6,677 nucleotides of DNA from an uncultured Clostridia bacterium (GCA_944387905.1 CALXGU010000084.1:1-6677); one strand, 5' to 3'. Counted from the first letter of the stretch, positions 1-6,043 are shown. Made by a program: numbers and translations. Notes: generated by a model not told the origin, from the letters alone.

Positions 1-72
1 ACCAATAAGCTTTTTAATAAGTGTTGTTTTACCAGCACCAAGAAAACCTGAAATAATATCAATTTTTGTCAT
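1..72 (-). CDS. CobW/G3E-family P-loop GTPase, N-terminal fragment
   Basis: Read on the minus strand from the ATG at 72-70, the 24 visible residues begin MTKIDIISGFLGAGKTTLIK. GFLGAGKTT (residues 9-17) is the Walker A signature of the CobW/G3E (COG0523) GTPases, which use GTP hydrolysis to deliver metals such as zinc or cobalt to client proteins in the cytoplasm. The start is supported by AGGAAG just upstream (rising coordinates from 73) and by a well-formed promoter at 108-136. The rest of the gene lies outside the window, so the metal-binding CxCC motif, the C-terminal domain and the exact subgroup cannot be seen. It is transcribed divergently from the SGNH gene at 266. Family assignment is firm; the metal and client are unknown. 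Confidence 0.88.
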   Translation of the reverse strand, partial: MTKIDIISGFLGAGKTTLIKKLIG

Positions 73-107
73 TTTAACACTTCCTAAATAATATTTATAC
101 TAGATCA

Positions 108-136
108 ATTATAGCATTTCAAATTTCAAAGTTCAA
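108..136 (-). promoter_or_regulatory. Promoter of the CobW-family gene (extended -10)
   Basis: On the minus strand the sequence reads TTGAAC (136-131), a 17-bp spacer, then TATAAT (113-108), preceded by TGC at 116-114, which makes an extended -10. Transcription would start near 101 and give a leader of about 29 nt ending in the AGGAAG ribosome binding site. No obvious palindromic operator (for example Zur-like) was found over it by eye. Confidence 0.75.
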
Positions 137-213
137 TCTTATCATGCAACTTTATTATTTTTTATTATACATATTAATTATCGTTTTTTACATTTATAAA
201 TGACATGTTCCTA

Positions 214-242
214 TTGATTTTGATTTGCATCTGCGTTATAAT
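214..242 (+). promoter_or_regulatory. Promoter of the first SGNH hydrolase gene
   Basis: TTGATT (214-219), a 17-bp spacer and TATAAT (237-242) form a near-consensus sigma-A-type promoter. The predicted transcription start is about 249, just before the GGAAGTG ribosome binding site. The T of an upstream in-frame TTG at 242 is the last base of the -10 box, so this promoter also argues against that TTG as the start codon. No clear terminator follows the SGNH gene, so fucO may be read from here as well. Confidence 0.75.
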
Positions 243-265
243 TGTTAAATGAAGGAAGTGATAAC

Positions 266-925
266 TTGAGAGTTGAAACTAATAGTAAAATATTGTTTTT
301 TGGTGATTCTGTCACAGACGCTGGACGTAATAGAAATACTACAAATGACATAATGGTTCAGAAACCATTCGGAGACGGCTATGTCGATCTTGTGGCAGGT
401 ATGTTTCAGGGATTTTATCCGCAGCTGAATGTACATGTGAAAAATGCTGGAATCAGCGGGAATACAACTCGCGACCTTTTAAAACGATTCGATACTGATG
501 TCGCAGATTTGAAACCGGATATAATTTTCATTATGATAGGTGTCAATGATGCTTGGCGTAATTTTGACAGCCCATATTATCTGGAAAACCATATAACTGT
601 TGAAGAATATGATAAAAATATAAACGACATTATAAAGAAGTGCAAACAATTGACGGACAAGGTCTATGTTATGTCTCCGTATCTTTTGGATACAAATAAA
701 AACGATGCGATGAGAAATATGATTGATCAGTTTTGTGTGTGCTGTCAAAATGCATCTGATAGGGAAGGCGCGGCATTTATCAATATGCAGTGTGTCTTTG
801 ATAAAGTGATGGAAAAATGTCATCCGTATGTTTTTTCTTGGGACAGAGTACATCCAGACAGGGCTGCACAGATGATAATCGCAAGAGAAGTGATGCATGC
901 ACTTGAGCTTAGCCTTGATTGTTAA
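266..925 (+). CDS. SGNH/GDSL hydrolase (cytoplasmic esterase/acetylesterase-like)
   Basis: A 219-residue protein with all SGNH-hydrolase blocks. Block I is GDSVTDAGR with nucleophile Ser15, block II is GISGNT with oxyanion Gly65, block III is GVND with Asn94, and block V is DRVHPD with Asp193 and His196. These enzymes hydrolyse ester bonds on carbohydrates, lipids or small molecules; the overall pattern resembles single-domain GDSL_2 proteins, which include acetylesterases. There is no signal peptide or membrane segment, so it probably acts in the cytoplasm on an imported substrate. I chose the TTG start at 266 because GGAAGTG (254-260) lies 5 bases upstream; the in-frame TTG at 242 overlaps the promoter -10 and has no ribosome binding site. 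The fucO gene begins 95 bp downstream with no clear terminator between. The fold is certain; the substrate cannot be told from sequence. Confidence 0.9.
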   Translation: MRVETNSKILFFGDSVTDAGRNRNTTNDIMVQKPFGDGYVDLVAGMFQGFYPQLNVHVKNAGISGNTTRDLLKRFDTDVADLKPDIIFIMIGVNDAWRNFDSPYYLENHITVEEYDKNINDIIKKCKQLTDKVYVMSPYLLDTNKNDAMRNMIDQFCVCCQNASDREGAAFINMQCVFDKVMEKCHPYVFSWDRVHPDRAAQMIIAREVMHALELSLDC

Positions 926-1020
926 TTTTTTGTTTTTAAACTATACATAAAAATTTATTGTTTTAAATTTATAATAAAAAATAAAAGGCGAAAGCCAATA
1001 AAATAAAAGGAGATAAAACT

Positions 1021-2169
1021 ATGAGTAACAGATTTGTACTTAATGAGACGTCATACCACGGCGCAGGAGCAATCAATGCGATCCCGGAAGAAATCAAAGC
1101 AAGAGGCTTTAAAAAACCATTAGTAGTATCAGATCCTGATCTTATAAAATTCGGTGTGTCAGCCAAGGTGACTGATTTATTAGAAAAAGCCGGCATCGAA
1201 TATGAAATATTTTCAGATGTCAAGGCAAATCCTACGATTGAAAACGTACAGGCGGGTGTCGCTGCGTTTAAGTCTAGCAAAGCGGATTGTCTTATAGCAA
1301 TAGGCGGAGGATCATCTATCGATACAGCAAAAGGAATAGGAATAATCGTAGCTAATCCGGAATTTGCAGATGTAAGGAGCCTTGAGGGTGTAGCACCGAC
1401 TAAAAATCCGTCAGTGCCGATTATTGCGGTACCAACTACAGCCGGAACAGCCGCTGAGGTTACTATAAATTATGTTATTACCGATGTTCAAAAGAATCGC
1501 AAAATGGTATGTGTTGATGTACATGATATCCCGGTAGTAGCAGTAGTAGACCCGGATATGATGTCAACAATGCCGAAAGGACTTACCGCAGCTACTGGAA
1601 TGGATGCCCTTACACATGCTATTGAAGGTTATATCACTAAAGGCGCATGGGAACTTTCTGATATGTTCCACTTGAAGGCAATAGAAATAATTTCAAGATC
1701 GCTCAGAGACGCTGTGGCAAATACTCCTAAAGGCAGGGAGGAAATGGCGCTTGGACAGTATGTGGCAGGTATGGGATTCTCGAATGTCGGTCTTGGTATA
1801 GTTCACTCCATGGCACATCCTCTGGGAGCACTGTATGACACCCCGCATGGTGTTGCTAATGCTATAATACTTCCTACAGTTATGGAATACAACGCACCGG
1901 CAACAGGTGATAAATATAAATATATTGCTGCAGCTATGGGAGTCGAAGGCACAGAAAATATGACTCAGGCTGAGTATAGAAAAGCGGCGATAGATGCAGT
2001 TAAAAAGCTGTCCATGGATGTTGGTATACCTGCTGATCTTAAAGAGATCGTTAAATCTGAAGATGTTGATTTTCTGTCACAGTCAGCGTTTGATGATGCG
2101 TGCCGTCCTGGTAATCCTCGTGATACAAGTGTTGCAGAAATAAAAGAACTGTATCTTTCACTTATGTAA
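1021..2169 (+). CDS. fucO: L-lactaldehyde reductase / 1,2-propanediol oxidoreductase (group III iron-dependent alcohol dehydrogenase)
   Basis: A full-length 382-residue group III Fe-dependent alcohol dehydrogenase that resembles E. coli FucO throughout, as recalled from memory, including NPEFADVRSLEG, TTAGTAAEVTINYVITD and GQYVAGMGFSNVGLG. It reduces L-lactaldehyde to 1,2-propanediol with NADH during anaerobic fucose or rhamnose breakdown. Visible features are the nucleotide-binding GGGS at 95-98, Asp38 (matching the residue that favours NAD over NADP) and the iron ligands Asp195, His199, His262 and His276, all intact. AAAGGAG (1007-1012 region) precedes the ATG, which begins MSNRFVLNET as expected for the family, so the start is secure. 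No microcompartment-targeting extension is present at the N-terminus. It lies between two SGNH hydrolases and ends at the terminator at 2191. Another short-chain aldehyde or diol substrate is possible, since no fucose or rhamnose pathway partners are visible. Confidence 0.9.
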   Translation: MSNRFVLNETSYHGAGAINAIPEEIKARGFKKPLVVSDPDLIKFGVSAKVTDLLEKAGIEYEIFSDVKANPTIENVQAGVAAFKSSKADCLIAIGGGSSIDTAKGIGIIVANPEFADVRSLEGVAPTKNPSVPIIAVPTTAGTAAEVTINYVITDVQKNRKMVCVDVHDIPVVAVVDPDMMSTMPKGLTAATGMDALTHAIEGYITKGAWELSDMFHLKAIEIISRSLRDAVANTPKGREEMALGQYVAGMGFSNVGLGIVHSMAHPLGALYDTPHGVANAIILPTVMEYNAPATGDKYKYIAAAMGVEGTENMTQAEYRKAAIDAVKKLSMDVGIPADLKEIVKSEDVDFLSQSAFDDACRPGNPRDTSVAEIKELYLSLM

Positions 2170-2190
2170 TTTGGTATTTTATAAATTAAT

Positions 2191-2218
2191 AGCGGCGGTA
2201 TGTTTACCGCCGCTTTTT
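2191..2218 (+). terminator. Rho-independent terminator after fucO
   Basis: A perfect 10-bp GC-rich stem (AGCGGCGGTA 2191-2200 with TACCGCCGCT 2205-2214) closes the tetraloop TGTT and runs into TTTTT (2214-2218). It begins 21 bp after the fucO stop. The ribosome binding site of the next gene starts at the very next base (2219), so this hairpin probably sits in the leader of that gene too. Confidence 0.88.
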
Positions 2219-2229
2219 GGGAGGAAAAA

Positions 2230-3369
2230 ATGGCAGATAAATGGGTAACAATGTGGGGAAATTCTATGTCTTGTGATAAATTCAGCCCTTCAAATTATGC
2301 CAAGAATATTACACTTAGATATATTTTCAAATCTACAATAATAGGTAAAAAAGTCCGTATTAAGTTCTCTAACTCTTATGGATATGAAAATGTAAAATTA
2401 ACTGCGGTTACAATCGGCAAGGTAAATGCGTCTGATATGGTGTCCGAAATAAAAAAAGTTACATTTTCAGGTAACTGCGCTGCGGTAATAAATAAAGGAG
2501 ACATTTTATACAGCGACGAAATCGATTTTGCAGTAAATTCCGGCAATAGTATTGCAATATCGATTTATATTGAAAATTATACGGATATGCATTCTGCAAT
2601 TAAAATTATCGGACCTAACACAAAATGTCAATTTGCAGAAGGTGATTTCAGCAGCACTCCAATATTAGATCCTATGTCAGCCGATGAAACAGATACTATA
2701 TATTTTTTAGACAGCGTAGAGGTATTATCAGATGCTGAAAATAAAGCTTTAATTGTTTTCGGCGACTCTATATCGGCACAATCATGGCCTGACTACCTTA
2801 TACAGAGGCTTATTGATGAAAAGCGTAATAATATTGCGGTTGTAAGAAAAGCAGTTAGTGGCAGCAGAGTATTAAGAGAATACAATAATTTAGCTTTAAT
2901 AAGATACGCTCATGCTGGAATAAAAAGATTTGAAGCAGATATTTGCTCAGTCAAAGGTGCTGACAGAGTAATCGTTTTTCATGGAATAAACGATATCATT
3001 CATCCGTGTGATGGAAAGATGTTCAGACCTTTAACAGATTTACCTACGGCAGAACAACTAATTGACGGATATAAGTATTATATTCAGACAGCCCATAAGC
3101 ATGGATTAAAAATATACATATCAACAATAACACCGTTTATTGGCTGCGGCGATCAGGTTGTAGACAGAGATGTACTTCGCCGACAGGTAAACGAGTGGAT
3201 CAAAACTAATACAATGGCAGATGGATATATTGATTTTGCTTTAGCTATTTCTAATCCGCTGAAAATGGATAGACTGCTTGAAAAATACGACTGCGGTGAT
3301 CATTTGCATCCGAGTTTTGAAGGCGGGAAGGCACTGGCCCAATGTGTGCCGAATGATTTTTTAAGCTGA
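2230..3369 (+). CDS. Two-domain SGNH/GDSL hydrolase (XynE-like layout)
   Basis: A 379-residue protein. Residues about 1-150 form a beta-rich domain with the WVTMWGNS opening and KVRIKFSNSYG motif seen in XynE-like SGNH proteins. Residues about 172-379 are the SGNH domain: block I FGDSIS with Ser180, block II SGSRV with Gly211, block III GIND with Asn254, and block V DHLHP with Asp357 and His360. It should act as an esterase, plausibly deacetylating a glycan. No signal peptide is visible, so a cytoplasmic location is likely. The start is set at ATG 2230, with GGGAGG (2219-2224) just upstream; an in-frame ATG at 2200 lies in the loop of the preceding terminator and would translate the hairpin, so it is rejected. 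It has no obvious promoter of its own after fucO and may depend on terminator readthrough. The substrate is unknown. Confidence 0.85.
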   Translation: MADKWVTMWGNSMSCDKFSPSNYAKNITLRYIFKSTIIGKKVRIKFSNSYGYENVKLTAVTIGKVNASDMVSEIKKVTFSGNCAAVINKGDILYSDEIDFAVNSGNSIAISIYIENYTDMHSAIKIIGPNTKCQFAEGDFSSTPILDPMSADETDTIYFLDSVEVLSDAENKALIVFGDSISAQSWPDYLIQRLIDEKRNNIAVVRKAVSGSRVLREYNNLALIRYAHAGIKRFEADICSVKGADRVIVFHGINDIIHPCDGKMFRPLTDLPTAEQLIDGYKYYIQTAHKHGLKIYISTITPFIGCGDQVVDRDVLRRQVNEWIKTNTMADGYIDFALAISNPLKMDRLLEKYDCGDHLHPSFEGGKALAQCVPNDFLS

Positions 3370-3422
3370 AATTATTTTGAAATGCAATAATATAAGCGGT
3401 TTAAAAGTAATAAAATTTATAC

Positions 3423-3451
3423 TTGACTTTTATGGTAAACTTGTATATTAT
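3423..3451 (+). promoter_or_regulatory. Promoter of tRNA-Leu
   Basis: TTGACT (3423-3428), a 17-bp spacer and TATTAT (3446-3451) form a good sigma-A-type promoter. The start of transcription would be about 3458, some 49 bp before the mature tRNA and at the base of the leader hairpin at 3457-3503. Confidence 0.72.
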
Positions 3452-3456
3452 ATTTG

Positions 3457-3503
3457 TTAGTAGCTGCGCTGCAGTAGATGCTTTTTCTGTAGGCAGCTGT
3501 TAA
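3457..3503 (+). other. Long hairpin in the tRNA-Leu leader
   Basis: Positions 3457-3474 pair with 3487-3503 to give about 17 base pairs, including AGCTGC/GCAGCT and CTGCAG/CTGTAG, with one bulged G (3468) and three G-U wobbles. The loop is about 12 nt and contains TTTTT. It begins at the predicted transcription start and ends 3 nt before the tRNA, so it would fill nearly the whole 5' leader of the precursor. No T-tract follows it, so it is not a terminator for + strand reading. Confidence 0.55.
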
Positions 3504-3506
3504 TTT

Positions 3507-3593
3507 GCGGATATGGCGGAATTGGCAGACGCGCTAGATTCAGGTTCTAGTCGGGGCAACTCGGTGGAGGTTCAAGTCCTCTTATCCGCACCA
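3507..3593 (+). tRNA. tRNA-Leu, anticodon CAG, with encoded CCA
   Basis: The 87-nt gene folds as a class II tRNA. The 7-bp acceptor stem pairs GCGGATA (3507-3513) with TATCCGC (3583-3589), followed by discriminator A3590 and a genomically encoded CCA (3591-3593). The anticodon stem CTAGA/TCTAG (3534-3538/3546-3550) closes the loop TTCAGGT with anticodon CAG at 3541-3543, reading CUG. The long variable arm (about TCGGGGCAACTCGG) is typical of leucine, as is discriminator A. The T arm has the loop TTCAAGT. It has its own promoter upstream and a terminator 10 bp downstream, so it is a single-gene unit. tRNA-Leu genes are common integration targets for islands; no duplicated 3' end was seen in this window. 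Confidence 0.97.
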
Positions 3594-3603
3594 AACGGTA
3601 CAT

Positions 3604-3653
3604 ATCCGAACCTTTTACCAATCGGTGAAACGTTCGGGTTTGTTGTTTTCTTA
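3604..3653 (+). terminator. Terminator of tRNA-Leu
   Basis: CCGAAC (3606-3611) pairs with GTTCGG (3632-3637) and, inside a single C/C mismatch, TTTTACC (3613-3619) pairs with GGTGAAA (3624-3630) around the loop AATC. A T-rich tail runs from 3639 to about 3652. It starts about 10 bp after the CCA end. Confidence 0.85.
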
Positions 3654-3678
3654 AAAGATGCTAAATAAGCCTTTGTTT

Positions 3679-3713
3679 GTGGTAGTACAGAGTGATTTGC
3701 TCTGTACTGCCAC
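3679..3713 (+). other. Strong hairpin between tRNA-Leu terminator and small membrane gene
   Basis: A 14-bp stem pairs 3679-3692 with 3700-3713 around the 7-nt loop TGATTTG, with one T-G wobble. It is followed by TTCTTCGTTTC, a poor U-tract, so it may be a second terminator, a leader structure or an attenuator for the small gene at 3755. A weak promoter-like pair (TTGTTG 3640-3645 and TAAATA 3662-3667, 16-bp spacer) lies just upstream; if used, the hairpin would be at the 5' end of the small gene's mRNA. Confidence 0.5.
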
Positions 3714-3754
3714 TTCTTCGTTTCAATGAATTTCGTACATAAAGGAGATTTGAA

Positions 3755-3919
3755 ATGAAGATTTTTAAAACAGTTGTTTTGATATTATTGATAGTAATAA
3801 ATTTACAGACTGTATATTACGCTTTATTATATAAAGCATCAACAGCAACAGGAGCTTTTCTTATATGTTTAGGTATTACCTTGTTTGTTGCAAGTGATGG
3901 TGGGATAAATCGACACTAA
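3755..3919 (+). CDS. Small two-helix membrane protein (54 aa), unknown function
   Basis: The ORF begins MKIFKTVVLILLIVIN and ends GGINRH. An excellent ribosome binding site, AAAGGAG (3741-3747), lies 7 bases before the ATG. Two hydrophobic stretches, about residues 6-26 and 31-46, separated by a short polar turn (YKAST), predict a hairpin-like membrane protein with a short polar C-terminal tail. The sequence matches no family I recognise. It ends 47 bp before the bidirectional terminator it shares with the OLD nuclease gene, which points at it. Possible roles include a membrane-acting toxin, a regulator or an orphan; none is shown by the sequence. The good ribosome binding site and dedicated terminator make it more likely a real gene than a chance ORF. 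Confidence 0.65.
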   Translation: MKIFKTVVLILLIVINLQTVYYALLYKASTATGAFLICLGITLFVASDGGINRH

Positions 3920-3966
3920 GAGTGATTATTCTAATAAAATTTTTATCTTTACAAATTGAAATCGAA

Positions 3967-4004
3967 ATATAAAAGTGGCATCGTGCTTGATGCCACTTTT
4001 ATAT
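3967..4004. terminator. Bidirectional terminator between small membrane gene and OLD nuclease gene
   Basis: A perfect 16-bp stem pairs 3967-3982 (ATATAAAAGTGGCATC) with 3989-4004 around a 6-nt loop (3983-3988). The AAAA...TTTT flanks of the GC-rich core provide a U-tract on either strand, so it can end both the + strand small gene (stop at 3919) and the minus strand OLD gene (stop at 4047). Confidence 0.9.
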
Positions 4005-4046
4005 TACAATACCATTTCCATTACATTGTGAGATATCCTCTCAAAA

Positions 4047-5741
4047 CTACACATCTAAAATTCTTTCTATCTGAGCACAAACATATTTTAGTTTTTCCAA
4101 ATAGCAATCAGGTAATATATCGTTCAAGTTATCTGTTTTTACGATCATATTAGTAATTTTCTCTTTTATTTCTGCTTCAGTCTTATCCCCAAAAGGCTTT
4201 GATTGTGCATTGAATGATTTTTTCAACCTATCTGACCATTTGTATTTGCAACCCTTAAATTCTTTTACATCTAAATCAACACCATAGTCGTTATAAATTA
4301 AATCTTTATAAAAGTCTTTCTTAAAAAAATCCTCAAACTCAGATTCCTTATTGTCGCCATATGCATATAAAATTGCGGAATTTTTTTCTTCAACAAGACC
4401 TTTTTGTTTCGCCTCTTCATACGAACTGATTCCACATTTATCGGCGTCAACTATTACAAAATATTTACACATCATAGAAGCATAAAGAGCACATTTATAT
4501 TTGAGATTCGTTGCTCCTCCCATATCAGCAAAAGCGACTTTCTTGTTATTTATTGCATTTTTTACCTTTGTACTTAATTTAGAAAAAATATACTCCAAAG
4601 AAGTAGCATCATCAGAACCTTCGACTATAACAACGGTTTCCGATGATATAAGATTATCGGAAAGTTTTATTCCTAATAGTTCCCTTATTTCTTGTATATT
4701 ATTTGCTTTCCTGCCGATTCCGTTGTCAATAATAATATTTGAAGAAATATTCCCTCTGTTAACAAAAGAACCATTGTGTGTTGTGATAATAACTTGGCTC
4801 GTGTTAGATATTTGCTGAATTACACTATTGATCTGGTGTATTGCCTCAGGATGTAAATGTGACTCGGGTTCCTCTATTGCAATAATTCTAGAACCTGTTG
4901 CTTGTTTAGAACTATTTAGCAAAGCTAAGGTTATTAAACTTTTTACACCATCACCTTTATATGAAATATGTGTTTTGGAACCATCATTCACATAAAAATC
5001 AATATTTCTTCTCAACATTCGTCTAGAGTCATCTATTAATTCTATTTCTGTTTCCTGAATATTTGGCAAAAATACCTTTATCATATCTGAAACGCGTAAA
5101 TTGAGTTCGTTCATTAACTCTAATTGTTTCTTATGTACGGTAAGCATTGCTTGATTATATTCTTCATCATCAACTAAAATTTCCAATTCTTGGTTAACAA
5201 GTTCGTTCAATTTATTTAAAGTATCATCTTCTGTTCTAACAGCAGGTATATATTGAAAAACTATATTGTCAACCAAGAAAGAGATAATCTCACGTATTTT
5301 ATTTTTGTATGTTATAGCTCCCTTGCCGCGCTTTTCCAAAACATTAATTTCTATTGAATTTTGTTTGTTGTAAATAATTTCGATAGATAAATCGCCGTTA
5401 TTAAATACTCCAACTTTTGAAACAAAGTCTTTGATTTCATCATCATTGAATTTAAATTTTAAAATAAGTTTAGTTGGAGAAAAACTTTTAGAGTCTTTTA
5501 AAATTATAGGATAGTCTCTCTCATAATCATATTTATATTCTCTAAATTCTTTATAAAGTCTATAACTACGACTATCAGATACCATACTCTTCAATGTAAC
5601 CATCGCTAAATTTATTGCATTTAACACATTTGTTTTTCCTTCGTTATTTTTTCCTAAAATAATACAATAATTTTCTAAAGGAATACTTTTAACGGAAGTA
5701 ATGCTTCTGTAATTTTGTATTGAAATACTAGTTAATTTCAT
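4047..5741 (-). CDS. OLD-family ATP-dependent nuclease (ABC-type ATPase + TOPRIM)
   Basis: A 564-residue protein with an N-terminal SMC/RecF-like ATPase and a C-terminal TOPRIM nuclease domain, the OLD (overcoming lysogenization defect) layout. ATPase motifs are Walker A GKNNEGKT (30-37), the ABC signature-like SYKGDGVKS (260-268), Walker B IIAIEEPESHLHP (286-298) and the switch His322 in ITTHNG. TOPRIM motifs are VVIVEGSDD (Glu374), FADMGGATNL, VDAD (Asp432, Asp434) and the acidic cluster ESEFEDFF (466-473). All catalytic acids are present. OLD proteins nick or degrade DNA, and several act in anti-phage defence. No UvrD-like helicase (GajB), reverse transcriptase or other partner adjoins it, so it fits a stand-alone class 1-like OLD. 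AGGAGA (5751-5746) sets the ATG at 5741. Its DNA is visibly more AT-rich than fucO or fic, consistent with transfer. A fused PARIS-type AriAB is a less likely alternative. Confidence 0.88.
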   Translation of the reverse strand: MKLTSISIQNYRSITSVKSIPLENYCIILGKNNEGKTNVLNAINLAMVTLKSMVSDSRSYRLYKEFREYKYDYERDYPIILKDSKSFSPTKLILKFKFNDDEIKDFVSKVGVFNNGDLSIEIIYNKQNSIEINVLEKRGKGAITYKNKIREIISFLVDNIVFQYIPAVRTEDDTLNKLNELVNQELEILVDDEEYNQAMLTVHKKQLELMNELNLRVSDMIKVFLPNIQETEIELIDDSRRMLRRNIDFYVNDGSKTHISYKGDGVKSLITLALLNSSKQATGSRIIAIEEPESHLHPEAIHQINSVIQQISNTSQVIITTHNGSFVNRGNISSNIIIDNGIGRKANNIQEIRELLGIKLSDNLISSETVVIVEGSDDATSLEYIFSKLSTKVKNAINNKKVAFADMGGATNLKYKCALYASMMCKYFVIVDADKCGISSYEEAKQKGLVEEKNSAILYAYGDNKESEFEDFFKKDFYKDLIYNDYGVDLDVKEFKGCKYKWSDRLKKSFNAQSKPFGDKTEAEIKEKITNMIVKTDNLNDILPDCYLEKLKYVCAQIERILDV

Positions 5742-5835
5742 TTTTTCTCCTATATATTGAAAAATCAGTTAAAACCTTAAAGGAAAACAACAAAATAAAC
5801 ATAATTTTACTTATAAGGATAAATTTTACATAATT

Positions 5836-5864
5836 ATAATATCACATTTTTCGACAAAATACAA
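5836..5864 (-). promoter_or_regulatory. Likely promoter of the OLD nuclease gene
   Basis: On the minus strand the sequence reads TTGTAT (5864-5859), a 17-bp spacer and TATTAT (5841-5836), with TG at 5844-5843 making an extended -10. Transcription would start near 5829, giving a leader of nearly 90 nt. A shifted TATAAT (5838-5833) overlaps but would have a 20-bp spacer. Surrounding DNA is so AT-rich that chance matches are possible. Confidence 0.5.
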
Positions 5865-5976
5865 TTTATTAAATATACAAAAATAGAAGAACCTATAAAA
5901 TCGGTTTTTTGCTCTAATGGGACTGTTTTTATAACCACGAATGTTCTAATATTGTTCACAGGTATAATGTTTCCGT

Positions 5977-6031
5977 TATCGGCAAAAACATAAATAAACG
6001 TTATTTTTGACTAATTGACATTTTGCCGATA
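5977..6031. promoter_or_regulatory. Candidate operator: 11-bp inverted repeat at the fic promoter
   Basis: TATCGGCAAAA (5977-5987) recurs as its exact reverse complement TTTTGCCGATA (6021-6031). The right arm starts at the first base after the -35 box and lies wholly in the -35/-10 spacer; the left arm lies about 28 bp upstream of the -35. Arm centres are 44 bp apart, about four helical turns, so proteins bound at both arms would face the same side of the DNA. Occupation of the right arm should block RNA polymerase. Confidence 0.5.
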
Positions 6032-6043
6032 TTGTGATATACT
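6015..6043 (+). promoter_or_regulatory. Strong extended -10 promoter of fic
   Basis: TTGACA (6015-6020), a 17-bp spacer and TATACT (6038-6043), with TGA at 6035-6037 giving an extended -10. Five of six -10 bases and all -35 bases match consensus. Transcription should start near 6050, followed by GGAGG at 6059-6063 and the ATG at 6071. Confidence 0.85.

Noticed and set aside
479..898. Minus strand open frames at 245-436, 479-898 and 969-1280.
   Set aside because: They lie antisense to the SGNH gene and fucO, which have full motif sets, and lack ribosome binding sites or recognisable domains.
970..975. TATAAT upstream of fucO as a dedicated promoter.
   Set aside because: No -35-like hexamer at 16-18 bp spacing and no TG extension, in very AT-rich DNA; readthrough from the promoter at 214-242 is equally likely.
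3371..3391. ATTATT/AATAAT hairpin after the second SGNH gene as terminator.
   Set aside because: Only six A-T pairs and no T-tract follow; too weak to call. The gene's true transcript end is not evident.
3956..4153. + strand open frame over the bidirectional terminator and the end of the OLD gene.
   Set aside because: It translates the hairpin itself and then the antisense of the OLD coding sequence; no domain and no convincing ribosome binding site.
4501..4818. + strand open frame inside the OLD gene.
   Set aside because: Antisense to the TOPRIM and ATPase regions, whose motifs are well conserved on the other strand.
4047..5741. GajA of a Gabija system or retron/OLD class partner.
   Set aside because: No UvrD-like helicase, reverse transcriptase or other partner gene lies next to it; it is flanked by a terminator and a divergent promoter, so a single-gene unit fits better.
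5891..5910. AACC...GGTTTTTT as a terminator in the OLD/fic intergenic region.
   Set aside because: A 4-bp stem is too short, and no + strand gene ends just before it.
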